A stretch of 64,000 nt of DNA from contig CAVURO010000010.1 in assembly GCA_963743945.1 (NCBI GenBank), positions 62,001-126,000 on the forward strand, in the 5' to 3' direction. The translations under genes were made by a program, and so were the position numbers. Under the pieces are notes generated by a model. The model was not told the origin of the DNA and made no database searches. It was given only the letters and a program-made list of their open reading frames with translations. Each line of letters opens with the position of its first letter. Position 1 is the first letter of the stretch. This document shows positions 44,713 through 53,330 of this stretch, piece after piece. This stretch comes from JACOTK01 sp963743945. GTDB taxonomy: Bacteria; Actinomycetota; Acidimicrobiia; Acidimicrobiales; CADCSY01.

Positions 44713-45824
44713 CAGGACACCGCCAACTGTGAGCGATCGATGCCCATCATCTCCAGCGGGATCAGCGTGCGCTCGACGCGGTTGATGCCCGCCCGTTCAC
44801 AGCGGGCCAGATAGGAGGTGAACATCTTGGCCATCAGCTGCTGCAGCAGGGGGAAGCCCTTCTCCTCCACGTTGGCGGTGCCGCCTGCGAGCAGTACCGC
44901 GAGCGCCGTGAACACCTCGGGCTGCATGGTGAGTTGCGCGATGACACCTTCGCCGACATCGAGGGCTTCGTGGATCTCCTCGGCGACATCGGGATCGGCC
45001 TCGACAGCCTGCCGCAGGTGCAAGGTGCCATAGGCGACGTGACGAGCCTCGTCCTGCATGGCCATGCGAAACATCTTCTTCTCCACATGGGTGGGCGAGA
45101 TCAATTCGCCCTGGCGGAAGATGTCGAGCACGAAGCCCTCGCCGAGCAGGTGGAGGAGGGCAGAGGCCTGCGTGAAGCTCTTGGCCTGGAGAATGGTCCG
45201 CAGGAGCTCCTCGGTGCCCTTGCCCGCCTTCAGGAGCCCACCGCCATTGGCGAGGGCCCGCTTTCGGAACACCTCGGTGTGGCGCATCTCGTCCATGATC
45301 TGGGTGCCGAGGAACATCTTGGCCTCGACGAAGTCATGGTTGACCCGCCACAGCCACTTGGCGGGAAGATCGGCGGCGATCATCTCGACCTCGGTCAACA
45401 GGGTGCAGAGCTGACACATGGCGTGCTCGACGTCGGGGTCGAGCGTCTGCAACTCGGCCCAGGGAATGGCAGAGGTCGCCGACCACTGGCGAGCGACGGC
45501 CTCCTCGTACAGCTCGGCGACGTTCTGCGCCCACACGTCGGACTTGGCGTTGAGCAGATAACCCATGTCGGGAACACCATCCGGAATCGCCGAGCCACGC
45601 GGCGCCATCGTGCGCAGGGGCGCCACGTCAGGGATCTCCCCGTAGCTGCCGACGGCAATGTCCATCATCGTCAAACCACGGGCACTGGGCTTGGCCGCAA
45701 CGCCCCACTCGCTCTTGACGCCACGCAACCAACTCCAGTCGAGGGCCATACCCATCGGCCCGACCTCGGGCAGATCTGACCTCGCGTCCTCGGCCCCCAT
45801 CAGTTCCCTCGAGTCAATTGCCAT
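44712..45824 (-). CDS. ferritin-like diiron oxidase/oxygenase (R2/AurF-like)
   Basis: A 370-residue helical protein with carboxylate diiron ligands. Glu in LLTEVEMIAAD, then FVEAKMFLGTQIMDEMRHTEVF (E...ExxH), then GEGFVLDIFR and QDEARHVAYG (E...ExxH) match the four-helix-bundle pattern of R2-like oxidases, AurF-type N-oxygenases and toluene monooxygenase-like proteins. The exact subfamily and substrate are not clear. It is the first gene of a six-gene operon (SCP2-like, zinc ribbon, ferredoxin, desaturase, Rrf2). AAGGGG lies six bases before the ATG. Two DosR-like boxes lie 67-102 bases upstream, the clearest in the window. Confidence 0.85.
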   Translation of the reverse strand: MAIDSRELMGAEDARSDLPEVGPMGMALDWSWLRGVKSEWGVAAKPSARGLTMMDIAVGSYGEIPDVAPLRTMAPRGSAIPDGVPDMGYLLNAKSDVWAQNVAELYEEAVARQWSATSAIPWAELQTLDPDVEHAMCQLCTLLTEVEMIAADLPAKWLWRVNHDFVEAKMFLGTQIMDEMRHTEVFRKRALANGGGLLKAGKGTEELLRTILQAKSFTQASALLHLLGEGFVLDIFRQGELISPTHVEKKMFRMAMQDEARHVAYGTLHLRQAVEADPDVAEEIHEALDVGEGVIAQLTMQPEVFTALAVLLAGGTANVEEKGFPLLQQLMAKMFTSYLARCERAGINRVERTLIPLEMMGIDRSQLAVS

Positions 45825-45891
45825 CGTGATCCCCTTCCCTCGGTCCTATAGTTCGTGACTGTAGGTTAGCGCGGACTGGGGAGGGCTGCCA

Positions 45892-45926
45892 GGGACCTTT
45901 GTCCCAGCCCTGCGGGATTCAGTCCC
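45892..45926 (-). promoter_or_regulatory. tandem DosR-like boxes upstream of the diiron operon
   Basis: GGGACCTTTGTCCC (45892-45905) matches 12 of 14 positions of the M. tuberculosis DosR core GGGACTWWAGTCCC. A second copy, GGGATTCAGTCCC (45914-45926, one base shorter), starts 22 bases away, about two helical turns, as in known paired DosR sites. On the minus strand a TAACCT lies 22 bases downstream of the first box, so it could act as the -10 of an activator-dependent promoter. A dosR-like gene lies in the same cluster. Confidence 0.7.
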
Positions 45927-45959
45927 TGAATCGGGGGGCAAGGGTCAACGGGCGAAGGG

Positions 45960-48845
45960 TCAATCGGCGGTGCGCAGGGCGACCGCCGGCTTGATCCGGG
46001 AGGCTCGATAGGCGGGCACGAGCGTGGCGACGAGCGACACCACAAGGGTGGCGAGCACCAGCTGGGTCACCTCCACCTCGGAGACGCTGAAGGGAAGCTT
46101 TGTTCCGAGAATCTCCGTACTGGTCACCACGTTGTAAGCGGTGATGGAGGCCAACACGGTCCCGATGACGATGCCCTCCAATGCCACGAAGGCTGCCTCG
46201 ATCAGGAAGCTCGCACCGACCCGGGCAGGCATGAAGCCCAGCGCCCTGAGGACCCCGATCTGGCGGCGACGCTCACGCACCGCTCGGACCATGACCACCC
46301 CGAGTCCGGCCACGCCTGCGATCAGACCCAGGCCCAGATAGCCGCGTGCGAGCTCGAAGAACTGACTCTCGGTCGCGGCCGTGTTGGCCACGATCACCGA
46401 GAACGGATCCACCTCCGCGCCGTTTGCGCGATAGGTCCGTACGAGGCGATCGGAGAAATCCTGCGGGTCGACACCATCGAGTGCGACGTACGCCCGGTTG
46501 GGCACCAACCCTGCACCGAACAAGTCCTGGGCGCCGGCTTGCCCGTAGAGCGCGCCGTTGAACGCGAGATCGAGCTCCCCCATGGCCGCGACCGTGACAC
46601 GCCGGCTTGCGCCGGAAAGCGGGTCGGTGACGTTCATGACGGTTCCCACGCCGATGGATCCGATCGGCCGCTCACCGCCGAGTTGCAGGAAGAGCGGGTC
46701 GACGATGATCAGTCCCGGGTCCGTCAGGACGGCGCGATAGGCAGCGAGGTCGCTCGGGTACCTGCCTCGATCGCGCAGCGTCGGCGGACCCAATGCGACG
46801 AAGCGTTCATCGAACGCCGACAGCAGCCACTGCGCCGGCTCCTCCTGCTCGACGGTGAAGGTCGAGGGAACCGTCGAGAACGCTGCGAGTCCCGAAACAC
46901 CCCTTGTCGCTGCCACCTCGTCGAAGGGTACCGGGTTCGCCGGGCTCGACCGCAGGGCCACATCGAAACCCCCGGCCATGCGGTGTTGGAGGTGTTCCAG
47001 ACGACCGTCGAGGATGCTCGAGAGGATCGTGACGAACGTCAGGGTGAACACCACCAGCGAGTACATCGCGACGGTCAGGCCCGTGCGCATCAACCGATAG
47101 AGGGGATAAGCGAGGCCGAGGTGCAGGGACAGGGCTCGATCCCCTCCACCCAGGCGTCGCAGCACCGTGGCGATCCGCTCCTGCTGAGCGGTCACCAGGG
47201 CGACCGCTGCGCCGGTCAGCGCGATGCCCTGTGCGACGAACAAGGTGATGTCACTCGTCTCGACCACGTCGTCGGCGACCAGGCGCAGCGAGAAGGTGCC
47301 CCACGCGAGGGCTGCCATCGAGACCGCCGTGATCACACCGGCACCCGGTTCCGGGCGTCCCAGCAACGGCGCCAACCCTGCCAGGGCGATGAGGGGACCG
47401 AGAAGGATGCCGAACTGACCGTCGGTTCCGAAGCCCCACACCGTGGCGACTCCGCCGACGACCACGCCCACCCCTCCGAGGACCAGGCTCCGCCAACTCC
47501 TCTCTCGTGCCGGTGGTGGTGGCAGGTCCCGAATCGCACGGATCACGTTGATACGACTGATCCGGACACTGGTCGCAACCACGGTGACCATGGAGATCGC
47601 CGATCCGACGGCGAACCCTTGCCACAGACTGGAGAAGTCGGCGAAGAATCGAAGGCGCAGACCCAACTCGCCACCGGCGGAGGCAATGGCTCGGGCAACG
47701 ACGATCACGATCACGCGCCCGAGTCCCAGGCCGACCAGTGAACCGAGCACGGCGCCACTGACCGCATAGAGCCATCCCTCGGCCGTGAAGGCTCGGACAA
47801 GCACTGCCCGACGCATGCCCAACGCTCGCAGCATGCCCATCTCGGGCTTTCGCTCCTCGGCGAGCATCACAAAGAGATTGACCACCAACAGGATTCCCGC
47901 AAGCGCGCCGAAGGCCCCCATCGCCGCGAAGAGATCGCCGTAGCGCCTGGAGGAATCAGCAGCCGTATCGAGCACGTCGCGTTTGACCGACAGAACCTGA
48001 ACGCCCAGATCCCCGAGTCGTCGATCGAGCTCGGCTCGGACAACATCGGTGAGTCGGGCTCCTTCCTCGACCCCTCCGCGATTCGAGACGGCGAGGCTGC
48101 GGGACGGGGGCACGAACCTCGGCTCGGTCGTCGCCGAGAAAGCAGCGAAGGCCAGGGGATCGATCGTGCCGGGTGCCACGAAGACGTTCGCCGCTCGTGT
48201 CCCCTGACCGCGCCAGAAGCCCGCAACCCCCCTTTGGACGAGAACACGATCCACGGACAGGGAGACTTCCCTCCCGTAGACGTACACCGAGATCACATCG
48301 CCAGGCCCGACCGCAAGCAGATCAGCTGCGTCCTGCGAGATGACGGCCCTACCCGTCTCAGGCGTCGGACCTTCCATGCCCGTCGCTTCGGGATCGCCAC
48401 CAAACGCTCGAGCCGAAGCGAAGTCAACCTCGAGCAGCTGTGCCCGGGGAGCCACCCGGACATCCTTCCCCTCCCCCGACGTGGCCGATGCCTGGAGCGT
48501 CACCATCGACAACATGCCGTCGACGCTCCCGCTCATCTTCTCCCGGAAATCACCGAGGCGAGCCTGCATCTCGGCCCACTGGTCGGGAAGGTACGTGCCG
48601 GCGATCTCATCGATCGGACCCAGTTGCTCATGGGCCACTCGACGGATGGAGAAGTCAAGCGTGTCGCCCACCACGAGTGAGCCGGTGATCATCGCCGTGC
48701 CGAACATCGCCCCGAGCACGACAAGGGCGGTCTCACCACGCCGCCGATTGGGGTTGCGAAGGGCGAGACGGCGCACGATCGGGTCGCGCACCATCAGCCA
48801 GAGAAAGGGCGTGACCAGAGCAGCGAGGAACACCGGCAGGATCAT
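45960..48845 (-). CDS. FtsX-type ABC permease, long two-domain form
   Basis: A 961-residue membrane protein with two FtsX modules. The first follows a large external domain: AMGAFGALAGILLVVNLFVMLAEERKPEMGMLRALGMRRAVLVRAFTAEGWLYAVSGAVLGSLVGLGLG. The second is at the C-terminus: GYLGLGLIAGVAGLGVVMVRAVRERRRQIGVLRALGF to LATLVVSLVATLVPAYRASRIKPAVALRTAD. Central helices lie between. The paired RALGM/RALGF coupling helices contact the ATPase encoded just upstream, whose stop overlaps this start as ATGA. Such pairs export lipids, lipoproteins or peptides; here the operon also holds a dehydrogenase complex and an acyl carrier protein. Confidence 0.9.
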   Translation of the reverse strand: MILPVFLAALVTPFLWLMVRDPIVRRLALRNPNRRRGETALVVLGAMFGTAMITGSLVVGDTLDFSIRRVAHEQLGPIDEIAGTYLPDQWAEMQARLGDFREKMSGSVDGMLSMVTLQASATSGEGKDVRVAPRAQLLEVDFASARAFGGDPEATGMEGPTPETGRAVISQDAADLLAVGPGDVISVYVYGREVSLSVDRVLVQRGVAGFWRGQGTRAANVFVAPGTIDPLAFAAFSATTEPRFVPPSRSLAVSNRGGVEEGARLTDVVRAELDRRLGDLGVQVLSVKRDVLDTAADSSRRYGDLFAAMGAFGALAGILLVVNLFVMLAEERKPEMGMLRALGMRRAVLVRAFTAEGWLYAVSGAVLGSLVGLGLGRVIVIVVARAIASAGGELGLRLRFFADFSSLWQGFAVGSAISMVTVVATSVRISRINVIRAIRDLPPPPARERSWRSLVLGGVGVVVGGVATVWGFGTDGQFGILLGPLIALAGLAPLLGRPEPGAGVITAVSMAALAWGTFSLRLVADDVVETSDITLFVAQGIALTGAAVALVTAQQERIATVLRRLGGGDRALSLHLGLAYPLYRLMRTGLTVAMYSLVVFTLTFVTILSSILDGRLEHLQHRMAGGFDVALRSSPANPVPFDEVAATRGVSGLAAFSTVPSTFTVEQEEPAQWLLSAFDERFVALGPPTLRDRGRYPSDLAAYRAVLTDPGLIIVDPLFLQLGGERPIGSIGVGTVMNVTDPLSGASRRVTVAAMGELDLAFNGALYGQAGAQDLFGAGLVPNRAYVALDGVDPQDFSDRLVRTYRANGAEVDPFSVIVANTAATESQFFELARGYLGLGLIAGVAGLGVVMVRAVRERRRQIGVLRALGFMPARVGASFLIEAAFVALEGIVIGTVLASITAYNVVTSTEILGTKLPFSVSEVEVTQLVLATLVVSLVATLVPAYRASRIKPAVALRTAD

Positions 48846-49642
48846 GGCTCGACCGGCGCCGAGTCGACCGCAGCCGGCGTCCCCTGCGACTGCACCTTGT
48901 CGCTCACGATCTCACCGTCGCGCATGAACACCAGGCGCTTGGCAGCTGCGCCGATGCCGGCATCGTGGGTCACGATCACGATGGTCAGACCCTCGACATT
49001 CAGCTCGTGGAGCAGGGCCATCACCTGACCGGCGGTCTCGGAGTCAAGGTTTCCCGTGGGCTCGTCGGCCCACACCAGTGCAGGGTTGCCGGCCAGCGCC
49101 CGGGCGACGGCCACTCGTTGCTGCTCGCCCCCGGAGAGCTCGAGCGGACGACGATCGAGGCAATGACCGAGGCCGACCCGCTCGAGCGTGTGGCGCGCCT
49201 GCTTGCGCGCCGCTCCCACGGGCACCCCGGCCAACAGCAGGGGCAGTTCCACATTTTCGGTCGCCGTGAAGACCGGGATCAGATTGAAGGCCTGGAAGAC
49301 GAACCCCATGGATTCGCTTCGATAGCGCGTCCGATCGACGTCGGCCATGTCGTGGATGCTGTTGCCGTCCACCATCACGCGCCCCTCGTCGATGTCGTCG
49401 AGCCCGGAGAAGCAGTTCAACAAGGTGGTCTTGCCCGATCCCGACGGCCCCATGACCGCGATCATCTCGCCCTGGCGAATCACGAGGTCGACCGAGCGCA
49501 ACGCGGCCACGTCACCGGCTTCCGACCGGTAGATCTTCGTCACGCCCTCCGCTACGAGGATGGGCTCGCCGTCGGCCGGTCGATGGGCCCCGTCGGGACG
49601 CACGTGGGTTGCAGACCACGGAAGGCGGTTGAACAGGCCCAT
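48842..49642 (-). CDS. ABC transporter ATPase (LolD/MacB type)
   Basis: A 266-residue nucleotide-binding subunit for the FtsX permease. Walker A GPSGSGKTT is at residues 65-73. The Q-loop region reads GFVFQAFNLIPVFTATENVELPL, typical of MacB/LolD ATPases. The signature is LSGGEQQRVAVARAL, Walker B WADEPTGNLDSE, and the switch histidine is in IVTHD. It lies two bases after the acyl carrier protein gene and overlaps the permease gene. Confidence 0.95.
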   Translation of the reverse strand: MGLFNRLPWSATHVRPDGAHRPADGEPILVAEGVTKIYRSEAGDVAALRSVDLVIRQGEMIAVMGPSGSGKTTLLNCFSGLDDIDEGRVMVDGNSIHDMADVDRTRYRSESMGFVFQAFNLIPVFTATENVELPLLLAGVPVGAARKQARHTLERVGLGHCLDRRPLELSGGEQQRVAVARALAGNPALVWADEPTGNLDSETAGQVMALLHELNVEGLTIVIVTHDAGIGAAAKRLVFMRDGEIVSDKVQSQGTPAAVDSAPVEP

Positions 49643-49644
49643 GG

Positions 49645-49890
49645 TCAGGAGCTCCTCGCCACGAGGTAGCCCACGAAGCCCCGCAGCGTCGAGACGTGAG
49701 GGTAGTCCCGCTCGGGAACGTCGATGCCGCTGCGCTCGTGCACCCCCACGACCAGGTTCAGAAAGTCCATCGAGTCGATGTCGAGTTGCTCCTGAAGATC
49801 GCCGTTCGGGTCGGCTCTCCGAAGGTCGGCCTCGGGGGCAATCCGATGAAGGACGGCCGCTATCAACTCGGTTGCCTCATGCTCGGTCAC
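49645..49890 (-). CDS. acyl carrier protein
   Basis: An 81-residue acidic helical protein. The phosphopantetheine attachment site is DIDSMDFLN with Ser40, preceded by LQEQLDIDS and followed by the PERDYPHVSTLRGFVGYL helices of the ACP fold. The GTG at 49890 is chosen because AGGGGGA lies seven bases upstream; the longer frame from 49989 does not look coding. It sits 28 bases after the E2 gene and two bases before the ABC ATPase gene. An ACP inside a 2-oxoacid dehydrogenase operon is unusual and suggests that an acyl-CoA or acyl product is passed to a carrier. Confidence 0.88.
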   Translation of the reverse strand: MTEHEATELIAAVLHRIAPEADLRRADPNGDLQEQLDIDSMDFLNLVVGVHERSGIDVPERDYPHVSTLRGFVGYLVARSS

Positions 49891-49918
49891 GACGTATCCC
49901 CCTTGGGTGTTGGTGTGC

Positions 49919-51307
49919 TCATAGTTCCTCCGGTCGCTGCAGGAGGCGATCGATCGCATGCAGAAAGAGGCCGCCGACGTGTCCGTCACCCGCCCGGTGA
50001 TCTGCTGCGAGCGTGGCCGTCACCACGGAACGCACCCCGAGCAGGTGCTCGTGCGCCCATGGTCGCTCGGCGATCCTGCCGAAGCCGACGAGGGCGACCT
50101 GTGGGGGGTAGATGACCCCGTAGACCGCGTCGGCGCCCTGATCGCCGAGATTGGACACGGTCAGCGTGGGTGCGGACATCTCCGAGGCGCGCAGCACACC
50201 GCTGCGGGCCCGGTCGACGAGATCACGCAGGCGGACCATCAGTTCGACGAGCGTGCACCGGTCCGCTTCGAGGATGGCGGGAGCCACGAGGCCACCCCCG
50301 CGGAGCGAGATCGCCACGCCCAGATGCACCGACGTGGCCGGCTGGAAGCTGTCGTCAACCCAGAAGCCGTTCAGCTCGGGCACCTCCCGAGCTGCAAGCG
50401 CGGTCGCCCGGAGCAGCATCGCTGCGGGGAGGACCCGCTCGGTCACGGGCCGGTCCAGATTCACTGCGGCCAACCAGTCGAGCGCCGGCTGGAGATCGAT
50501 CGTCGTCTGCAGGTAGTAGTGCGGAATCTCCCGGTTCGCTCGCTCCATCAGGGCTGCGATGGCCCGGCGCATCGCCTCCTTCTGCTCGGCACCGCTGCGA
50601 AGCGGCCGAGGAGGGACACCCACGACCCGTGATCCCTGGGCCTGTTCGGGCGTTGAGAGGGGCGCTGCCACCTGTTCCACATCCGCCTCGGTGACCGCGC
50701 CGTCCGGACCGCTGCCAACCACTCCCTCGAGAGCGACGGCGAGCTCGACGGCCCGGCGCCTGGCTCGGGGCGAGGCGCGCACGAACCCCGTCGTTGGTGC
50801 GACGACGGGCGCGTCGGACGCCTCTTCCATCTCCTCCGCCGCACGTTCGACGTCCGACCGATGCACCATTCCCCCCGGGCCGGTGCCCGTCACCTGGGTG
50901 ATGTCGACACCCAACTCCTCGGCGCGGTGACGAACCAGCGGGGAGATCACCCCCGACCGCACCGGCACTGCTGCCGTGTCGGGCACTGCTGCCGTGTCGG
51001 GCACTGCTGCCGTGTCGGGCACTGCTGCCGTGTCGGGCACTGCTGTCGTGCGCTCGCCGACAGGAGTTGCGTCGTCGGCGTCGAGACGGGCAAGGACCGT
51101 GCCCACCGCCACCTTCTCGCCGACGGGAACAAGGATGTCCTGGACCGTTCCGGCGTCGAAGACCTCCACCTCGATGTCGGACTTCTCGGTGTCGACGACC
51201 GCGACGATGTCGCCCCGTTGAACCCGGTCTCCCGGCTTCACCCGCCATTCGACGACGGTCCCCGACTCCATGTCGGCTCCGAGCGAGGGCATGCGGAACT
51301 CGGCCAT
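49919..51307 (-). CDS. dihydrolipoamide acyltransferase E2 of a 2-oxoacid/acetoin dehydrogenase complex
   Basis: A 462-residue E2 subunit. The lipoyl domain has the modified Lys42 in VVDTEKSDIEV. A linker holds four copies of the hexapeptide repeat AVPDTA from an 18-bp DNA repeat. Then come a peripheral-subunit-binding domain (ISPLVRHRAEELGVDITQVTGTGPGGMVHRSDV) and a second PSBD-like stretch (VRASPRARRRAVELAVALEGVVGSGPDGAVTEADV). The catalytic domain ends with ADHRAGDG (HxxxDG). It forms the trimeric core that transfers the acyl group to CoA. No E3 is encoded nearby. The start shares a base with the E1 beta stop (TGATG). Confidence 0.93.
   Translation of the reverse strand: MAEFRMPSLGADMESGTVVEWRVKPGDRVQRGDIVAVVDTEKSDIEVEVFDAGTVQDILVPVGEKVAVGTVLARLDADDATPVGERTTAVPDTAAVPDTAAVPDTAAVPDTAAVPVRSGVISPLVRHRAEELGVDITQVTGTGPGGMVHRSDVERAAEEMEEASDAPVVAPTTGFVRASPRARRRAVELAVALEGVVGSGPDGAVTEADVEQVAAPLSTPEQAQGSRVVGVPPRPLRSGAEQKEAMRRAIAALMERANREIPHYYLQTTIDLQPALDWLAAVNLDRPVTERVLPAAMLLRATALAAREVPELNGFWVDDSFQPATSVHLGVAISLRGGGLVAPAILEADRCTLVELMVRLRDLVDRARSGVLRASEMSAPTLTVSNLGDQGADAVYGVIYPPQVALVGFGRIAERPWAHEHLLGVRSVVTATLAADHRAGDGHVGGLFLHAIDRLLQRPEEL
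50965..51054. repeat. 18-bp in-frame tandem repeat in the E2 linker
   Basis: Four perfect copies and a fifth diverged copy of an 18-base unit (GCACTGCTGCCGTGTCGG on the plus strand) encode six-residue AVPDTA units in the flexible linker of E2. Because the unit is a multiple of three, copy-number change would alter linker length without a frameshift. Confidence 0.9.
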
Positions 51308-52335
51308 CAGCCGGCCGTCTCCATCACGGTTCGGACTGCGGCCACGATGCCGGGCACCTGCGGGAGCGCGGCCTCCTCCAGGTGTCGTGCGTAGGGAATC
51401 GGAACCTCGGCGCTGCACACCCGCATGACCGGCGCCGCCAGGTCGTAGAAGGCGTGCTCGGTGACCCGTGCGCTGATCTCCGCCGAGATGCTCCCGCTCC
51501 GCCACCCTTCGTCCACGACGACCATGCGGTGGGTCGATCTCACCGAGGCGAGAATGGTGGCCGTGTCGAGTGGGCGGAGGGTGCGCAGGTCGATCACCTC
51601 CGCATCGATGCCCTCGCCCGCCAACTCGTCGGCGGCCTGCAATGTCTTGGCCAGTGAGCCACCGTAGGTGACGAGACTGACATCGCCGCCCGGCCGACGG
51701 ACCGCTGCCTTGTCGATGTCGACGGGCCCAAGCCCATCAGGCAGCACATCCTCGGTGTTGTACAGCGCACCGTGCTCGAAGATCAACACGGGGTCGGGGT
51801 CCTCGAGCGCGGTCCACAACATCCATCGGGCATCGGTCACCGTCGCCGGGGTGAGCACCCTGAGACCGGGAATATGGGCGTACCAGCCTTCGAGGCTGTG
51901 GGAGTGCTGCGCGGCGAGCTGACGTCCGGCGCCGGTGGTCATGCGGATGACCAGGGGCACGTGGCACTGCCCGCCGGACATGTGTTGCAGCGTCGCGGCG
52001 TTGTTCATGATCTGGTCGAGTGCCAACAGGCTGAAGTTCACGGTCATGATCTCCACGATCGGCCGCATGCCCCCCATCGCCGCTCCGATGCCCGCCCCCA
52101 CGAAGCCCGACTCCGACAGGGGCGTGTCGCGCACCCGCTCGGGCCCGAACGCCTCGAGGAGTCCCATGCTCACGGCGAAGCAACCCCCGTAACGACCGAC
52201 GTCCTCGCCCATGAGGAAGACCCGATCGTCGCGAGTGAGCGCATCGTGCATGGCCTCACGCATGGCATCGCGGTAGGTCATCGTCCGCCCGACGGCCGGC
52301 GACGACTCCGCTGATCCCGCCTCGGTCGTGCTCAT
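51307..52335 (-). CDS. 2-oxoacid/acetoin dehydrogenase E1 beta subunit
   Basis: Thiamine-diphosphate enzyme beta subunit of 342 residues. Family marks are TYRDAMREAMHDALTRDDRVFLMGEDVGRYGG, the TPLSESGFVGAGIGAAMGGMRPIVEIMTVNFSLLALDQIMN block, HSHSLEGWYAHIPGLRVLTPAT, and EVIDLRTLRPLDTATILASVRSTHRMVVVDEG. The ATG at 52335 overlaps the E1 alpha stop (ATGA); the frame upstream of it is non-coding. With E1 alpha and E2 it decarboxylates a 2-oxoacid (pyruvate or branched-chain) or cleaves acetoin; sequence alone does not decide. Confidence 0.94.
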   Translation of the reverse strand: MSTTEAGSAESSPAVGRTMTYRDAMREAMHDALTRDDRVFLMGEDVGRYGGCFAVSMGLLEAFGPERVRDTPLSESGFVGAGIGAAMGGMRPIVEIMTVNFSLLALDQIMNNAATLQHMSGGQCHVPLVIRMTTGAGRQLAAQHSHSLEGWYAHIPGLRVLTPATVTDARWMLWTALEDPDPVLIFEHGALYNTEDVLPDGLGPVDIDKAAVRRPGGDVSLVTYGGSLAKTLQAADELAGEGIDAEVIDLRTLRPLDTATILASVRSTHRMVVVDEGWRSGSISAEISARVTEHAFYDLAAPVMRVCSAEVPIPYARHLEEAALPQVPGIVAAVRTVMETAG

Positions 52336-53330
52336 CGCCCGGACTCGATCGATCGGAGCGGCTCGGAATAGACGAATCGGGTGAGCTGGTCGATCGGCTC
52401 GAGGGTCCCGTTCTCCGCTTCCTCGATGGCAGCCTGCAGCTCTGCCGCAATCTCGTGCTCCATGTCGTCCAATTCGTCCTGATCGAGGAGTCCTGCGCCA
52501 CGGAGCGCCTCGGTGAGGGTGGCGATGGGGTCTCGCTGCTTCCACATCTCGACCTCGCTCCTGTCCCGGTACCGCTCGGGGTCGTACATGGAATGAGCTC
52601 GAAAGCGATACGTGCGCAGCTCCAGGAAGACCGGACCTCCACCGGCGCGAACGACCTCAACCGCACGGTGTGCTGCCGACTCGACCGCCAGGACGTCCAT
52701 GCCGTCAACCGACCATGCCGGCATCTCGTAGCCGGCCGCCTTGACGGCAAGGTTGGTCTCGGCCTCCGAGAGATCCAGCGCGGTGCCCATGGCATAGAGG
52801 TTGTTCTCGCAACAGAAGAGCACGGGCAGCTTCCACAGCGACGCAAGGTTCATCGCCTCGTGGAACTCCCCTTCGGCCACGGCGCCCTCACCGAAGAAGC
52901 AGGCCGTCACCTGCGGACGGTGCTGCATGTGGTCGGCCAGTGCCAGCCCCACTGCCACGGGCAGTCCGCCGGCCACGATGGCGCTGCCTCCGTAGAAGCC
53001 ACGGGCGACATCGAACAGGTGCATCGACCCGCCTCGCCCACGGCTGCAGCCCTCCACCTTGCCGAACATCTCGGCCATGATCGACGCCGCCGGAACGCCA
53101 CGGACGAGCGCGTGACCGTGCTCGCGATAGGTCGAGATCACGGCGTCATCGGGCTGCAACGCCTGCGACACACCGACGGCGACGGCCTCCTCGCCGATGT
53201 AGAGGTGCATGAAGCCACGGATCTTCGCCGCGCTGTAGAGCTCGACACACGCCTCCTCGAAGCGGCGGACGCGCAGCATCTGCTGCAACAACACGTGTCC
53301 ATGACCTCGATCGATCCCGCTGACGTTCAT
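52332..53330 (-). CDS. 2-oxoacid/acetoin dehydrogenase E1 alpha subunit
   Basis: Thiamine-diphosphate alpha subunit of 332 residues. MLRVRRFEEACVELYSAAKIRGFMHLYIGEEAVAVG, ISTYREHGHALVRGVP and GRGGSMHLFD are typical. The ThDP motif is FFGEGAVAEGEFHEAMNLASLWKLPVLFCCENNLYAMGT (GDG replaced by GEG, common in this family). The phosphorylation-loop region is RFRAHSMYDPERYR. The ATG at 53330 overlaps the acetate-CoA ligase stop (ATGA). Shape and length fit PDH/acetoin dehydrogenase alpha subunits. Confidence 0.94.
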   Translation of the reverse strand: MNVSGIDRGHGHVLLQQMLRVRRFEEACVELYSAAKIRGFMHLYIGEEAVAVGVSQALQPDDAVISTYREHGHALVRGVPAASIMAEMFGKVEGCSRGRGGSMHLFDVARGFYGGSAIVAGGLPVAVGLALADHMQHRPQVTACFFGEGAVAEGEFHEAMNLASLWKLPVLFCCENNLYAMGTALDLSEAETNLAVKAAGYEMPAWSVDGMDVLAVESAAHRAVEVVRAGGGPVFLELRTYRFRAHSMYDPERYRDRSEVEMWKQRDPIATLTEALRGAGLLDQDELDDMEHEIAAELQAAIEEAENGTLEPIDQLTRFVYSEPLRSIESGR

